The notes under the pieces were generated by a model. It had not been told where the DNA came from. It saw only the letters and a program-made list of their open reading frames with translations, and did not search any database. Made by a program: the position numbers and the translations under genes. From positions 682,001 to 746,000 of the forward strand of contig NZ_FOYT01000002.1 of assembly GCF_900112175.1 (NCBI RefSeq): 64,000 nt of DNA. Direction: 5' to 3'. This stretch comes from Halogeometricum rufum. Its GTDB lineage: Archaea > Halobacteriota > Halobacteria > Halobacteriales > Haloferacaceae. Each line of letters begins with the position of its first letter. The stretch's first letter is position 1. Of the stretch, positions 62,298-64,000 are shown piece by piece.

Positions 62298-63935
62298 ATG
62301 GACGATACAGCAAAATATCTCATTCACGCCGCGATTACTGCGGACGGCGTCGTCGAACGTTCGGACGTCGTCGGCGCAATCTTCGGGCAGACGGAAGGTC
62401 TGCTCGGCGACGACTTGGACCTGCGGGACCTCCAACAATCGTCGAAAGTCGGCCGCATCGACGTACAGATAGAGAGCGAGAACGGGCAGTCGTTCGGGAA
62501 CGTCACCATCGCCAGCAGTCTGGACAAGGTGAAGACGGCCATCCTCGCCGCCTCGCTGGAGACCATCACGCGCGTCGGACCGTGTCAGTCCGACGTTCGC
62601 GTCACGGACATCGAGGACGTGCGCGAGGCGAAACGCCGCGAGGTGGTCGACAGGGCGAAAGAACTGCTGTCGACCTCGTTCGACGACAGCGTCATGACCT
62701 CCTCGGAGATTCTCGAGGAGGTCAAAGAGAGCGTCCGCGTCGAGGACATCACCGAGTACGAGGGCCTGCCCGCGGGCCCGCGCGTCCTCGACTCCGACGC
62801 CATCATCGTCGTCGAGGGGCGCGCGGACGTGTTGACGCTCCTCCGCTACGGCATCAAGAACGCCATCGCCGTCGAGGGGACGAACGTTCCGGACCCCGTC
62901 GCCGACCTGACGCAGGACCGCACGGTCACGGCGTTCCTCGACGGCGACCGGGGCGGCGAACTCATCCTGCGCGAACTCGTGCAGGTGGGCGACGTGGACT
63001 ACGTGGCGTTCGCGCCCGACGGGCGGTCCGTCGAGGACCTGCAGCGTCACGAGGTCATGTCCGCCCTGCGGAGCAAGGTCGCACTGGAGATGCTCCCGGC
63101 CGAGGGGAGCGTCCGCGAGGCCGCTACCGACGGAACCGTCGCCGACGCCGGCGGTGACCCGTCGGACCCTCCTCGGGAGTCGCCGACGACTGAGTCGGCG
63201 ACTCCACCCTCCGAGACGGGGGCGAACGAGGACCGCATCGACCGAAACCCGAGCGTCACCGTCGAACGACTGGACGACGCCGCGGCGACGACGAACGCGT
63301 CCGCCGACGCGGACGCGGCGCCGCCGGAGCGTCAGACGACGGACGAGGGAGGGGCGACCGGCACCGAGACCGACGCCAGCGCCGACTCCGCCGACGCGTC
63401 GGGCGTCGGGGCCGGCGTGGCGAGCGTCGTCAGCGAGACGGCCGACTCCCCGTCGGCGTCGACCGAGACGGACGACGGCGGCGACGAGACGGCGGACGCG
63501 GCGACCGACGCAGACGAGGGAACGGCCGGCGCGGAATCGACCGCGGCGGCGGAGTCGGTCGAAGACGCGGCGTCTGCCGCGGACGGGGAGACCGACGCGG
63601 CGGCGGCCGCCGAGGCCGACCGACCGGCCCCGAAGTCGCTCCGTGAGCACGTCCGAGAGGTCGTCCGCGGCGGGACGGGCGCCGTCCGGTTCCTCGACGC
63701 CGACTTCGCGACGACGGACGAACGCGACGCCGCCGAGGCGTTCGACGCCATCCGTGACGCGGAGACGCCGCCGGACACCGTCGTCCTCGACGGGACGTTC
63801 GACCAGCGTCTCGCCGACGTGTCGGCGCAACGCGGCGTGGGTCGCGCCGTCGCCGCCACCACCGGCGACTTCGTGAAGAAGCCGGTGAGCGTCCGCGTCC
63901 TCACCGCAGACCAACTGTTCGAGACCGACGAGTAG
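62298..63935 (+). CDS. dnaG: Archaeal DnaG primase/exosome subunit
   Basis: A 545-residue archaeal DnaG, a TOPRIM-domain protein found both as a primase-type enzyme and as part of the archaeal exosome. N-terminus MDDTAKYLIHAAITADGVVE, TOPRIM motifs IIVVEGRADVLTLL (E173) and AFLDGDRGG (D215, D217), and VDYVAFAPDGRSVEDLQ. Residues ~275-440 are an Asp/Ala/Thr/Ser/Glu-rich linker without structure, followed by a small conserved C-terminal domain (LREHVREVVRGGTGAVRFLD). The linker is longer than in most archaeal DnaG proteins. Confidence 0.95.
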   Translation: MDDTAKYLIHAAITADGVVERSDVVGAIFGQTEGLLGDDLDLRDLQQSSKVGRIDVQIESENGQSFGNVTIASSLDKVKTAILAASLETITRVGPCQSDVRVTDIEDVREAKRREVVDRAKELLSTSFDDSVMTSSEILEEVKESVRVEDITEYEGLPAGPRVLDSDAIIVVEGRADVLTLLRYGIKNAIAVEGTNVPDPVADLTQDRTVTAFLDGDRGGELILRELVQVGDVDYVAFAPDGRSVEDLQRHEVMSALRSKVALEMLPAEGSVREAATDGTVADAGGDPSDPPRESPTTESATPPSETGANEDRIDRNPSVTVERLDDAAATTNASADADAAPPERQTTDEGGATGTETDASADSADASGVGAGVASVVSETADSPSASTETDDGGDETADAATDADEGTAGAESTAAAESVEDAASAADGETDAAAAAEADRPAPKSLREHVREVVRGGTGAVRFLDADFATTDERDAAEAFDAIRDAETPPDTVVLDGTFDQRLADVSAQRGVGRAVAATTGDFVKKPVSVRVLTADQLFETDE

Positions 63936-64000
63936 CCGACGCCGGCGGCCCACGGGGACCGAGAGCCCGGTGCGGCGCACTCAGTCGACGGGTCGGGCGT

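Overview
The window is chromosomal DNA of a halophilic euryarchaeon (class Halobacteria, probably Haloferacales). The evidence is very high GC with G/C-rich third codon positions, strongly acidic proteins (Asp/Glu/Ala-rich linkers), Tat lipoproteins, leaderless genes with TATA elements 25-30 bp before the start codon, archaeal information-processing genes (eS8, aIF1, archaeal DnaG, NurA/HerA, MptA, a TrmB-type regulator), and many haloarchaea-only families (HalOD1, DUF7344, DUF7113, DUF2240, HFX_2341). Family names come from recognising protein sequence by eye; no database search was run.

Layout. 1-7 kb: a phosphate-uptake locus, pstS-pstC-pstA-pstB on the minus strand, followed by a second, truncated-by-window pstS paralogue, with a divergent AbrB+PhoU regulator across a 483 bp AT-rich regulatory gap. 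7-18.4 kb: housekeeping genes (ribosomal protein eS8, DUF2240, a HAD phosphatase), the DNA-end-processing pair NurA/HerA, stress protein, nitroreductase, DapA-family aldolase, a KaiC-like ATPase and NAD kinase. 18.4-28.2 kb: an NAD(P)-binding reductase, carB with an inverted repeat next to its promoter, small membrane proteins, an Eis-like acetyltransferase overlapping in function-unknown fashion with a Ca2+/cation antiporter, and aIF1. 28.2-36.5 kb: a phosphoribosyltransferase-HAD fusion, tRNA-Ile(GAT), FxsA, a cluster of regulators (DUF7344, HalOD1, FilR1-like HTH), a thioredoxin-fold DUF255 protein, a TrmB-family regulator and mptA (pterin synthesis).

36.5-44.8 kb is the accessory part. 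Two different IS200/IS605-type TnpB elements lie within 6.5 kb of each other. The first ends on the stop codon of a small gene. The second carries a 41-residue ribbon-helix-helix-like gene that abuts tnpB, and its two ends form look-alike hairpins. Neither element has a TnpA, so these are candidate RNA-guided nucleases with 3' omegaRNAs.

44.8-64 kb: a TetR-MATE efflux operon with a palindromic operator, an FAD oxidoreductase, a 7TM histidine kinase with a repeated insert beside its N-box, homoserine kinase, pdxS, an ACT protein, two DUF1405 membrane proteins flanking an enolase-superfamily enzyme, an HFX_2341 (CARF-like + HTH) regulator, a SnoaL-type pseudogene with an in-frame stop, isochorismatase/YqcI genes, a sodium:solute symporter with its DUF3311 partner, and archaeal dnaG with a long acidic linker.

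No CRISPR array, rRNA operon, integrase or replication origin was seen. The most notable items are the two TnpB systems (especially the RHH-tnpB pair), the CARF-like regulator standing away from any CRISPR locus, the partly homogenised pstS duplication, and the PRTase-HAD fusion.
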